From Promethearchaeota archaeon (GTDB lineage: Archaea; Asgardarchaeota; Lokiarchaeia; Sigyniarchaeales; SOKP01), in contig JAEORV010000051.1 of assembly GCA_016840695.1 (NCBI GenBank), positions 1-8,331 of the forward strand: a stretch of 8,331 bases of DNA, given 5' to 3'. Under the pieces are notes generated by a model. The model was not told where the DNA came from. It searched no databases and saw only the letters and a program-made list of their open reading frames with translations. Below are positions 1 to 7,186 of the stretch, piece after piece. The stretch's first letter is position 1. Every line of letters starts with the position of its first letter. A program made the translations under genes and the position numbers.

Positions 1-900
1 ATTTATATACCAAATAAGAAATTTCCTGCGATAAGTATCACTGGAAATGAATGTGCTTTAGAGTGTTCTCACTGTGATAAAAAATATCTAAAGGGAATGA
101 AACCGATACTAAATAACGAAGATTTAGAAGATTTTTTAATAAATCTATCCAAAAAAGGGGGGAAAGGAGCCTTACTTTCTGGAGGTTGTGAACCAGATGG
201 TTCAGTTCCCTTGATAAATCATTTAGATACTGTTAAAAAAATAAAAGAGAAAACGAATTTAATCATAAATACTCATACAGGACTATTAAACGAAGCGACG
301 GCAAAAAAATTAGCTGAAGCGAAAGTTGATATTGTCTCTTTTGACATCAATATAGACAATGATATTATTAAAGAAATATATCATTTAGAAAAAGACATAA
401 GCGATTACGAGAAAGCAGTTAGCTTATTGAAGAAATATGGATTAAATATCGTACCACACATATGTATTGGTTTATACTATGGAAAACTTCACAAGGAATT
501 GGAATCTATCAAATTTATTAAAGAAATGGGGATAAATCCTTCTTTAATAGTTTTAATAGCTTTAATCCCCCCGAAAAATTCTGAGAATTTATTTAAAAGA
601 CCACATCCCGAAGATATCGCAAAAGTAATAGCAACAATTAGATTTGTATTTCCTCAAACGGAGATTTCATTAGGTTGCATGAGACCTAGAGGGGATATTA
701 AGTGTGATGTAGAAAAATATGCTATTAAAGCAGGGATCACAAGAATTGAAATTCCTTCGAAATCTACAATAAAATGGTTGAAACAAGTAAATCCAGATGT
801 AAATCTCAAATTTTTCTCTGCTTGTTGCGCAATTCCAAGAGAATTTGATAATTTTACAGAGTGTAAGGATTCTGAAATTAAAGGATATCTTAATATATAG
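1..900 (+). CDS. Radical SAM protein, COG1856-like (biotin synthase homologue), 5' end missing
   Basis: The frame is open to the first base of the window, so the gene is truncated there. The first internal ATG (97) cannot be the start, because the radical SAM cluster motif lies before it: C18-ALE-C22-SH-C25 (bases 52-75), the CX3CX2C that binds the [4Fe-4S] cluster cleaving S-adenosylmethionine. Further signs are SGGC at residues 60-63 (SAM-binding GG motif), NTHTGLL (about residues 90-96) and LGCMRPRG (about 224-231), a pattern I associate with COG1856, a mostly archaeal group of biotin/lipoyl synthase homologues. Extra cysteines near the C terminus (C275, C276, C288) could bind a second cluster. 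From memory, members of this group include one subunit of the two-part archaeal lipoyl synthase (LipS1/LipS2), so sulfur insertion is a candidate role, but the substrate cannot be read from the sequence. It lies 41 bases upstream of the F420 genes on the same strand. The radical SAM call is firm; the function is open. Confidence 0.88.
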   Translation: MYIPNKKFPAISITGNECALECSHCDKKYLKGMKPILNNEDLEDFLINLSKKGGKGALLSGGCEPDGSVPLINHLDTVKKIKEKTNLIINTHTGLLNEATAKKLAEAKVDIVSFDINIDNDIIKEIYHLEKDISDYEKAVSLLKKYGLNIVPHICIGLYYGKLHKELESIKFIKEMGINPSLIVLIALIPPKNSENLFKRPHPEDIAKVIATIRFVFPQTEISLGCMRPRGDIKCDVEKYAIKAGITRIEIPSKSTIKWLKQVNPDVNLKFFSACCAIPREFDNFTECKDSEIKGYLNI

Positions 901-941
901 TTAAAATTATCTTTAACTGTAAATTAAAAATAATTCATATA

Positions 942-2360
942 ATGAAGAATGAAATAGAAATTATTGGTCTGGAAGGAATTCCCTTAATAAATCCTGGAGA
1001 TGATATCTCGGAGATCATTCTAAATGGGTTAGAGAAGAATGATTTTTCTTTAAAGAATGGAGATATCATACTAATCGCTCAGACTATAATTTCTAAAAGT
1101 ATCGGAAGAATAAGGAACTTAAAAGATATCAAACCAAGCGAAAAAGCATTTTCTCTTTATGAAAAGATTACCCCAAAAGCCAAATTAAAAGATGTCCCCA
1201 TTAAATCACCCGAACATATTCAAGCGATCTTGGACGAATCGAATGAAATCTTGAAGGCTGAGCATGTTCTCATTACAGAAACAAAGCAAGGTTTTGTATG
1301 TGCCAATGCTGGTATAGATAAATCAAACGTGGAAGGTGAAGATTATATTGCTTTGCTTCCAGAAAACTCAGATGAGATATCACAAAAAATAAGAGAAGCA
1401 TTAAAAAAAAGTACGGGTAAAGATATAGCGGTCATTATCACAGATTCTTTTGGCAGACCTTTTAGGGTAGGAGCAGTTGGTGTTGCTTTAGGTGTTGCAG
1501 GAATTCAATCCATTATAGACAAGCGTGGTGATCTTGATCTATTCGGGCATACTTTACAAAGTACTATTATAGGACAAGTCGATAACCTTGCATCAGCAGC
1601 GCAATTAATAATGGGCGAAGCAGACGAAGGTCTTCCCATCGTGATTTTAAGAGGTTATAAGTTTAACTTGACGGAAAACGCGTCTATTCAGCAAATCCTG
1701 AGAGAAAGGCACTCAGATTTATTTAGAATTGAAAAAAATGCTAATAATCTATTTAAATCTCTAAAAAATCGCAGAAGTTATAAATCAGAATTTGATTTGA
1801 AAACGGTAGACATAAATCTTATTAGAGAATGTATCGAAATTGCCAGGTGGGCTCCAAGTGCTCATAACGGACAATTTTGGCGTTATATTATTATAGAAAA
1901 AAGTAAAATTCGAAATTCATTGATCGATCGCATGAATGAAAAGTTAAAAAGAGATTTAATTAAGGATGGAAAATCGAAAGAATTCATCAAAACTAAAATT
2001 AAAAATCGTAGAGAAATTTTCTTAAAATCACCAATCCTGATATTACAATGTTTAGATACCAGAGATTTAGAAAAATATGCGGATGATGAGCGTGAAAATA
2101 ATGAATTCATTATGGGTGTTCAAAGCGTAAGTGCATCAGCCACTTATTTTTTACTCGCGCTTCAAGCAAGAAATTTAGCAGCGTGTTGGTATTGTGCGCC
2201 ATTATTTGCCAAGAATATTGTAAAGGAAGTTTTAAAACTTCCAAGTTCTTATGTTCCAATGGCTTTTTTTACCATTGGATATTCGTTGAAGGAACAAAAG
2301 ACGCCTGTTCGCAAGAAATTAAGTGAGATACTTTTTGATTTAAAAGAAGAGAATGGATAA
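942..2360 (+). CDS. Coenzyme F420-0:L-glutamate ligase fused to FMN nitroreductase (FbiB-like)
   Basis: This two-domain enzyme of F420 biosynthesis has 472 residues, close to mycobacterial FbiB and about twice the length of stand-alone CofE. Residues 1 to about 245 are a CofE ligase, which adds L-glutamate to F420-0 using GTP and divalent metal. Signature stretches are GFVCANAGIDKSN (117-129, metal-binding D126), TDSFGRPFR (167-175, D168 and S169), DLFGHTLQST (199-208) and MGEADEGLPIVILRG (224-238). Residues about 275-465 are a nitroreductase fold: RRSYKSEF (277-284) and APSAHNGQFWRY (304-315) match the FMN-binding start of the family, and ACWYCAP with FTIGYS near the end matches FbiB-type C termini. 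In FbiB this domain reduces dehydro-F420-0, made when phosphoenolpyruvate is the precursor. The ATG at 942 fits the normal CofE N terminus (IEIIGLEGIPLI); no Shine-Dalgarno sequence precedes it. The stop lies 3 bases before cofD, so the two are surely co-transcribed. Confidence 0.93.
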   Translation: MKNEIEIIGLEGIPLINPGDDISEIILNGLEKNDFSLKNGDIILIAQTIISKSIGRIRNLKDIKPSEKAFSLYEKITPKAKLKDVPIKSPEHIQAILDESNEILKAEHVLITETKQGFVCANAGIDKSNVEGEDYIALLPENSDEISQKIREALKKSTGKDIAVIITDSFGRPFRVGAVGVALGVAGIQSIIDKRGDLDLFGHTLQSTIIGQVDNLASAAQLIMGEADEGLPIVILRGYKFNLTENASIQQILRERHSDLFRIEKNANNLFKSLKNRRSYKSEFDLKTVDINLIRECIEIARWAPSAHNGQFWRYIIIEKSKIRNSLIDRMNEKLKRDLIKDGKSKEFIKTKIKNRREIFLKSPILILQCLDTRDLEKYADDERENNEFIMGVQSVSASATYFLLALQARNLAACWYCAPLFAKNIVKEVLKLPSSYVPMAFFTIGYSLKEQKTPVRKKLSEILFDLKEENG

Positions 2361-2363
2361 AAA

Positions 2364-3293
2364 ATGAGCAAAGATATTTATCTGGTATTAGCGGGAGGAG
2401 TAGGAGCCGCAAAGTTCATTGAAGGATTGGTAAAGGTAATAGATCAAGAATCATTAAAGATCATTGTTAATACTGGTGATGATATTGAATTATTTGGCCT
2501 TAAGATTTGTCCTGATTTGGATATTATTACATATACTCTATCTAATCTTGTTGATAAAAACAAAGGATGGGGTTTTATTGACGATACTTTCAATTGCTTA
2601 GAAATCTTAAAGAATTTCTACGATTCAGGATGGTTTAACGCTGGAGATAAGGATTTGGCAATACATATTTACCGTACAGATTTATTTAAGCGCGGTTATA
2701 GTAAATCTGAAATTACTAAAATGATATGTGAGAAATTAGGAGTAAAACCATTACTTATTCCTATGTCTAACGAACCTGTTGAAACCTATATAAAAACTCG
2801 AACTGAAACAATGCACTTTGAAGAATACTTCATTAAACATCAATGTGCCCCAGAAGTTATTGGAGTTGAATTTAGAGGTATCGAACAAGCTAAACCTGTT
2901 GATGGGATTTTGGAGTATATAAAGAAAGCGAGAAAAATTATTGTCTGTCCCTCAAATCCTATTGTGTCTATTGGAACGATTCTTAGAGTGTCAGGATTAA
3001 AGGAAGCCCTCATGAAAGTTAAAGAAAAAGTGTATGCCATTTCCCCAATAATAAAAGGAACAACAGTGAAAGGCCCCGCAGATAAATTAATGAAAAGCGT
3101 TGGATTTGAAGCATCCTGCGTTGGAGTCGCGAAATATTATAAAGAAATACTTGGAAATTTTATCATTGATAACGAAGACGGTAAATTAAAGCCAATTATT
3201 GAAAATTTAGGTATTAACACATATTGTTTTAATACTTTAATGACAAATATCAATAAAAAGGAAGAGTTAGCAAGATTCGTGATCAACTTGTAA
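2364..3293 (+). CDS. cofD: 2-phospho-L-lactate (or enolpyruvyl) transferase CofD
   Basis: CofD transfers the phospholactyl or phosphoenolpyruvyl group from its guanosine-diphospho carrier onto the deazaflavin Fo, giving F420-0 or dehydro-F420-0. The 309 residues are the usual length, and the family motifs occur in order: LAGGVGAAK (9-17, nucleotide-binding N terminus), NTGDD (36-40), PDLD (50-53), WGFIDDTF (69-76), IPMSNEP (132-138), CPSNPIVSIG (195-204), AISPIIKG (225-232), KGPADKLM (236-243) and the closing LMTNINKKEELA. No key motif is broken. It starts 3 bases after the upstream ligase/nitroreductase, so the two products are probably made together and act in consecutive steps. The sequence alone does not show whether the donor carries lactate or enolpyruvate; the nitroreductase fused to the neighbour argues for enolpyruvate. 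The gene ends 3 bases from the stop of the convergent membrane-protein gene. Confidence 0.95.
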   Translation: MSKDIYLVLAGGVGAAKFIEGLVKVIDQESLKIIVNTGDDIELFGLKICPDLDIITYTLSNLVDKNKGWGFIDDTFNCLEILKNFYDSGWFNAGDKDLAIHIYRTDLFKRGYSKSEITKMICEKLGVKPLLIPMSNEPVETYIKTRTETMHFEEYFIKHQCAPEVIGVEFRGIEQAKPVDGILEYIKKARKIIVCPSNPIVSIGTILRVSGLKEALMKVKEKVYAISPIIKGTTVKGPADKLMKSVGFEASCVGVAKYYKEILGNFIIDNEDGKLKPIIENLGINTYCFNTLMTNINKKEELARFVINL

Positions 3294-3296
3294 CAT

Positions 3297-4763
3297 TTAA
3301 GTTGTTCCTGTAGTGGCTTCTTCCGAAAGAGTTGGTTCTTTATCTTCTTCTTTCGTCTCCTTATCTTCCTCAGATTCTTCTTCCACCTTAACATAATCTC
3401 CTACAGACGCTAAGATTTGCTTGATTTGTCCTTCTTGCTTCAAGCGTATCATAAGGTTTCTATGCTTGATATATGAAATTGCTTGAGCTATTACAGGGAA
3501 GATTAATACGATTGGAAGGAGGAGCACGATAATTACCTCGGGGGAGTACATCGCTACGCTTTCAGTTATAGCAGAAGGTAACATAAAAACATTAACCATG
3601 AACCAATGTGGGTGTATGATTATGAAACTTATAATTATTAAGATAATCAAACGCAATCCAAAGTTAAAAAATGTTGAAGTGGCTAAATGTGTTGCCCGTG
3701 GTTTTGCAGATCTTGCTGTTAGTGTATCTTCTGCTTCAGAATCCTCCCGAAAAAGTCGCTCTACAAATCTACCTAACCTTCTCGTTTTTGACGCAGCAGT
3801 AACTAACTTCTTTTCTTCAGCTTCTAACTTTTTCTTTTCAATCATTTCTTTAACATATGAAAATCCAGATGTAGCGGATTTAGTTAAAAATTTTCCGACT
3901 GATTCTTTTTTCAATTCAAGCTCTTGTTTTCTTTGCTTAGCTTCTTCTCTAATTTTGTCGACATTAGCAACAACTTGAAGGGATTCTCTTTTTAAAATGT
4001 TCAATTGGGCTTCTAATCTATCGCTCCTTTCTAAAGAAGGTTTGGTAACTAAATCTGTATAATTAATTTGAAACGATAGTTCCAGATATATATAACTTAT
4101 AATAGCTAGTGATGCTATAGGACTTCCAAAGAATTGAAACAAATTATCTAGTGGTAGCTGAGTTAGAGATGTGTTAACTGGGTTCGGTAAATCGTTTAAA
4201 TAAGTAATATTGGTAATCCCAAAAAGTGCCAGCATATCTCGTAGTCCAAACACCATTAATGGAATGATGATCATAATCATCAAGCTCCCTATAACCCTGA
4301 GGTTATATCTAGGATTGCTTTGTAGAATTGCTCTAATAGCGTAATAAATTGCAATTGCGAAAAACACTTGGAACGCAATTAAATATATATCTGAAAGCAA
4401 AACTAATAATTCTTCTTGGATTAATGTAAAAACCTCAGTTATTGCGGGAGCCTTTCCAGTAGGTGTGGCAAATGTAAACCAAGATCCAAAGAAATGCTTG
4501 TAAAATGTGTCAACAGCGGATATAATATGATATTGGCCAAATGAGACTATATAAGAGATACCAATACCAATGAAATAAAGCACGATGTAGATAATATAAG
4601 TCAAAACATTTCTTAAAGCATTAATAAAAGCAAAGAGGGCAGTCTCACCAGTCGCTACGGTTAAAATTTCACTAAAACTAAAGATCGAGAGAAATAAGGC
4701 TAAGGTTCCAAGAAATACGAGTCCATTGAGTACTTTTAATCCTTGTAAATAATTTCTTGCCAT
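3297..4763 (-). CDS. Multi-spanning membrane protein with cytoplasmic coiled coil, MoxR/DUF58-associated, unrecognised family
   Basis: I do not recognise this 488-residue protein. It has about seven hydrophobic segments: roughly residues 12-32, 50-74, 119-147, 157-181, 208-232, 367-392 and 407-432. Between the fifth and sixth lies a hydrophilic, charged, heptad-like stretch (about 245-345, rich in Lys, Glu and Leu) that looks like a coiled coil. The basic loop at 143-156 and this domain suit the cytoplasm, while the Asn/Thr-rich loop at 182-206 suits the outside. The C terminus (458-488) is a strongly acidic tail of Glu, Asp, Lys and Thr. Its ATG lies 3 bases after the stop of the DUF58 gene, with a GGAAAGG purine stretch 11 bases upstream, so it is translated from the same operon mRNA. 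Its position suggests that it is a membrane partner or client of the MoxR/DUF58 pair. No enzymatic motif is visible. Confidence 0.85.
   Translation of the reverse strand: MARNYLQGLKVLNGLVFLGTLALFLSIFSFSEILTVATGETALFAFINALRNVLTYIIYIVLYFIGIGISYIVSFGQYHIISAVDTFYKHFFGSWFTFATPTGKAPAITEVFTLIQEELLVLLSDIYLIAFQVFFAIAIYYAIRAILQSNPRYNLRVIGSLMIMIIIPLMVFGLRDMLALFGITNITYLNDLPNPVNTSLTQLPLDNLFQFFGSPIASLAIISYIYLELSFQINYTDLVTKPSLERSDRLEAQLNILKRESLQVVANVDKIREEAKQRKQELELKKESVGKFLTKSATSGFSYVKEMIEKKKLEAEEKKLVTAASKTRRLGRFVERLFREDSEAEDTLTARSAKPRATHLATSTFFNFGLRLIILIIISFIIIHPHWFMVNVFMLPSAITESVAMYSPEVIIVLLLPIVLIFPVIAQAISYIKHRNLMIRLKQEGQIKQILASVGDYVKVEEESEEDKETKEEDKEPTLSEEATTGTT
3336..3384 (+). terminator. Possible T-rich termination region for the F420 genes
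   Basis: There is no hairpin and almost no intergenic space after cofD, but a pyrimidine-rich stretch with repeated TTCTT units starts about 40 bases past its stop codon. Archaeal RNA polymerase can terminate at T-rich stretches of the non-template strand. The stretch is also the antisense of codons for the Glu/Asp/Lys-rich tail of the convergent membrane protein, so its composition is explained without a terminator role. Low confidence. Confidence 0.22.
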
Positions 4764-4766
4764 TTC

Positions 4767-6095
4767 TTAATACGCCTTTCCTTTTTTCTTTGCTTCCATA
4801 TAATTGCTTAGAACTTGATTTAATATGTCATCAGGACCGCATGTAATAAGATTAACTCCTAATTTTCTAAATTCTTGCTTTACGGTTAATATATGTTCCA
4901 TCATTTCTTCGCTTATTGCTTCTGCTAAAGCTTTATCTGTAGATGATAAGTCCATTTCGTGTATTTCAAACCAGGGGGAGAATGGATTTATGATAATCGT
5001 CGAGTGATTAAATGGGAGTAATTTCTTAATGCCTTGACTAATTTCTTTAGTACTTGCCTCCAAATCAGAGATGATAAATATTAAACTACGCTTTTGAAAG
5101 CGTTTCGTGAAATGATCCATTGCTTCAGCCATTTTACATTTTCCTTCAGGTTTAATCCTTGCAATAAAATCTAAAATAGTATAGAATTGATCATCCCCCC
5201 CTCCAGGTTTTAGAAAATGAAAATTCTTCTTATCTGAAAATGCAAATACACCAACATTATCTCTTCTTGTTAGGGAAACTTTTGTTAATAACATTGTGGC
5301 TCTAATTGCATATTCGAACTTTGTATTTTCAATTGCACCCCCGGCCATAGTATTAGAAGCATCTAATAAGATCATAACAGTTACATCCCTCTCGGTTTCG
5401 TGTTCTTTCACGATTAATCTTTGTTGACGGACGCTTGCTTTCCAATCAATCAATCTAAATTGATCTCCAAACACGTATTTCCTCATTCCGTAGAATTCCG
5501 AACCCAAGCCTTTTTGCTTGGATCGTTGAGCTCCGTAATTTAGTTGTAACGACCTTTTTGACCCTAAAATTTCAATACGTTTAATATCGTCGTAAGGAGG
5601 ATATACTAAGATATCAGATACACTTTCAGGCACTATTCTTTCTACTGAATTAAAACCTAACCTGTCTTTGATGGTTAAGGATAATGGTCCAAGGGGATAT
5701 TCACCCCTTACTTTAGGTTCGAGAACATATGAAAATTTAATGGTTTTTTTAGCTCCTATTCGAGTAGAAATAAAGTTTTCTCCTAAAATTAACCTGAAAA
5801 GCTCTGGATTGTAATGGTCTCTAATTTCAAGAAAATCAAAATTATGTCTACCCATATTTTCAATAACTACCTTAACATGAAGAAAATCGTCTCTAAACAC
5901 CTTTTCTTTATCTAACTCTCTGTGCACTTTTAACTCTTCAATGTTCATATGTAAGGCAAAAAATGGCAGGCTTATTATGGTACTAAATAATAGTAATATT
6001 GCGAAATAAATTAAAAAATAATTTACAAATGCAAATCCTGCACATAGAAAGAACGCTGCAAATAAGATTAAAGTTCTTCCTTTTCCACCTAGCAT
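4767..6095 (-). CDS. DUF58 protein with von Willebrand factor A (MIDAS) domain, membrane-anchored
   Basis: This 442-residue protein belongs to the DUF58 family, partners of MoxR AAA+ ATPases. Two membrane segments open it (about residues 8-24 and 26-49), followed by a beta-rich region (about 55-165) and the DUF58 core. The family signature spans about 199-235: SEFYGMRKY, then GDQFRLIDWKAS (210-221) and IVKEHETERD (228-237). It leads directly into a VWA fold whose metal site is D245-A-S247-N-T249 (MIDAS, DxSxT form), with a likely further metal ligand in ISDLE (342-346). VWA domains bind protein ligands through a divalent ion; with MoxR this is thought to couple ATP hydrolysis to maturation of a partner. 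The ATG at 6095 has AGAGGA 5 bases upstream and begins just before the first membrane helix, so the start is well supported. The 60-base gap from moxR and 3-base gap to the next gene indicate one operon. Confidence 0.93.
   Translation of the reverse strand: MLGGKGRTLILFAAFFLCAGFAFVNYFLIYFAILLLFSTIISLPFFALHMNIEELKVHRELDKEKVFRDDFLHVKVVIENMGRHNFDFLEIRDHYNPELFRLILGENFISTRIGAKKTIKFSYVLEPKVRGEYPLGPLSLTIKDRLGFNSVERIVPESVSDILVYPPYDDIKRIEILGSKRSLQLNYGAQRSKQKGLGSEFYGMRKYVFGDQFRLIDWKASVRQQRLIVKEHETERDVTVMILLDASNTMAGGAIENTKFEYAIRATMLLTKVSLTRRDNVGVFAFSDKKNFHFLKPGGGDDQFYTILDFIARIKPEGKCKMAEAMDHFTKRFQKRSLIFIISDLEASTKEISQGIKKLLPFNHSTIIINPFSPWFEIHEMDLSSTDKALAEAISEEMMEHILTVKQEFRKLGVNLITCGPDDILNQVLSNYMEAKKKGKAY
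4775..4783 (-). promoter_or_regulatory. Probable ribosome binding site of the membrane-protein gene
   Basis: On the coding strand a purine run containing GGAAAGG ends 11 bases before the ATG at 4763. It lies inside the last codons of the DUF58 gene, which suggests translational coupling. The spacing is rather long, so this is a moderate call. Confidence 0.45.
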
Positions 6096-6100
6096 ATTAA

Positions 6101-6106
6101 TCCTCT
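6101..6106 (-). promoter_or_regulatory. Shine-Dalgarno site of the DUF58 gene
   Basis: The coding strand reads AGAGGA, then five bases, then ATG at 6095. The match to the end of 16S rRNA and the spacing are good, and they fix the start. Confidence 0.7.
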
Positions 6107-6155
6107 ATTTATGATTTTTTATCCCATCTTATTTTTAATTGTATTCATAAAATAA

Positions 6156-7127
6156 TTAGATTGGTATTGGAATTTCTTCCAAGATACTTTTTATCACCGA
6201 TTTGATATCTAAACCCTCAAGTTCTGCCTCAGGTTTGAGGAGAATACGATGATTTAGCGCGGGACCCGTAAGAGCTCTCACATCATCTGGAGTAACGTAA
6301 ACTCGTCCTAAAATTGCTGCTCGAGCTTTTGAACATTTCATCAAAACGAGACTAGCACGTGGGCCACATCCAAGTGCGATTTGAGGATGGTTCCGAGTTT
6401 TTATGATAATGTCGCGGATGTACTTGAGAATTCTATCATCAATGTAGACCTGATTTACCATATTTTGAGCCGCGAGAAGTTCTTCGGCATTTGTAATAAT
6501 ATCAACGGAAGGTGAATCTCCAGATAGTTGTCTTCTTAGAATTTCTACTTCTTCTTGTTGTTCAGGGTAATCTAACCATAATTTGAAAAGAAATCGATCT
6601 ACTTGTGCTTCAGGTAATGGATAAGTGCCCTCCATTTCCACGGGATTTTCTGTTGCAACAACCATAAATGGTTTTTCAAGCTCTAATGTTTGTCCTTCGA
6701 TAGTTACTTGCCTTTCTGCCATAGCTTCAAGCAATGCTGCTTGCGTTTTTGGGGCGCTTCGGTTTATCTCATCAGCCAGTACGACATTTGCAAAAATTGG
6801 TCCTTTTTGCAGAACAAATGCACCTTCGGATTGATCAAAAATCTTCGTCCCCGTAATGTCAGCAGGTAAAAGGTCAGGTGTAAACTGCACTCTCTTGAAA
6901 CTAATGCCTAGGGTTGTGGCAAATGTTTTTGCCATAACGGTTTTTCCTAGACCAGGAACACCTTCTAACAACACATGTCCGTTGACTAAAAGAGCTACAA
7001 AAAGATGTTGTAAAATTTCTCCATTTCCGACAATTACTCGCGAAACTTCTGAAAGGACATCTTGTGCAATTTCTCTTATAGGTGAAATATCAAATTCAGG
7101 CTGTTGGGATTCTGCTTTATCTGCCAT
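6156..7127 (-). CDS. MoxR-family AAA+ ATPase
   Basis: This is a complete MoxR-type AAA+ ATPase of 323 residues, the normal length. It shows Walker A GVPGLGKT (56-63), Walker B VVLADEIN (115-122) with catalytic D119/E120, sensor 1 in ATENP (158-162), the arginine-finger stretch EAQVDRF (173-179) and sensor 2 GPRA (255-258). FTPDLLPADITG (82-93) is the conserved MoxR stretch after the second strand. There is no signal peptide, so it acts in the cytoplasm, probably as a hexamer. Such ATPases are chaperone-like and nearly always encoded next to a VWA protein, here the downstream DUF58 gene. The likely role is ATP-driven remodelling or assembly of the membrane proteins encoded on either side; this is inferred from context. 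The start at 7127 is supported by GGAGTG 7 bases upstream. A 59-base A-rich leader separates it from the preceding gene. Confidence 0.97.
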   Translation of the reverse strand: MADKAESQQPEFDISPIREIAQDVLSEVSRVIVGNGEILQHLFVALLVNGHVLLEGVPGLGKTVMAKTFATTLGISFKRVQFTPDLLPADITGTKIFDQSEGAFVLQKGPIFANVVLADEINRSAPKTQAALLEAMAERQVTIEGQTLELEKPFMVVATENPVEMEGTYPLPEAQVDRFLFKLWLDYPEQQEEVEILRRQLSGDSPSVDIITNAEELLAAQNMVNQVYIDDRILKYIRDIIIKTRNHPQIALGCGPRASLVLMKCSKARAAILGRVYVTPDDVRALTGPALNHRILLKPEAELEGLDIKSVIKSILEEIPIPI

Positions 7128-7186
7128 TTTTTTTCACTCCTTTTTTTTATTTTTTTTTCTATTTTTTTTTTGATCATAATTTATTT
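7128..7186 (-). other. A-tract-rich leader between the DUF4350-like gene and moxR
   Basis: The 59-base gap is nearly pure adenine on the coding strand, with runs of 10 (7162-7171), 9 (7150-7158) and 8 (7141-7148) A, then the Shine-Dalgarno site and 7 more A. A TGATCA palindrome sits at 7171-7176, touching the longest run. It may be an unstructured leader favouring translation of moxR, or an internal promoter region; no clear TATA box is visible. The homopolymers are prone to length errors in sequencing or replication. Confidence 0.5.
7135..7140 (-). promoter_or_regulatory. Shine-Dalgarno site of moxR
   Basis: The coding strand has GGAGTG followed by seven A residues and the ATG at 7127. This is the clearest ribosome binding site in the window and settles the moxR start. 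Confidence 0.8.

Noticed and set aside
889..900. TTAATATATA stretch resembling an archaeal TATA box before the FbiB-like gene
   Set aside because: It lies within the last codons of the radical SAM gene and is ordinary for DNA this AT-rich; no BRE-like element is clear, so a promoter cannot be supported.
3137..3394. Open frame of 85 codons on the - strand bridging cofD and the membrane-protein tail
   Set aside because: It overlaps two solid genes, lies in another frame, and its Lys-rich start comes from the A/G-rich acidic-tail codons.
3598..3978. Open frame of 126 codons on the + strand inside the membrane-protein gene
   Set aside because: It is antisense to the coiled-coil and membrane part of a well-supported gene; its Ser-rich translation is typical of a shadow frame, and it has no ribosome site or family motif.
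5349..5363. Possible defect in the DUF58 metal site (Thr instead of Ser in DxSxS)
   Set aside because: DxSxT keeps an oxygen ligand at the same place and is a conservative variation, so I do not regard it as a loss of function.
6119..6148. Nine-codon open frame on the - strand in the moxR-DUF58 gap, a possible leader peptide
   Set aside because: It is short enough to occur by chance in AT-rich DNA, has no ribosome site, and shows no regulatory hairpin.
6856..7173. Open frame of 105 codons on the + strand over the moxR 5' end
   Set aside because: It is antisense to the Walker A region, and its Phe-rich end is only the translation of the T-runs upstream of moxR.
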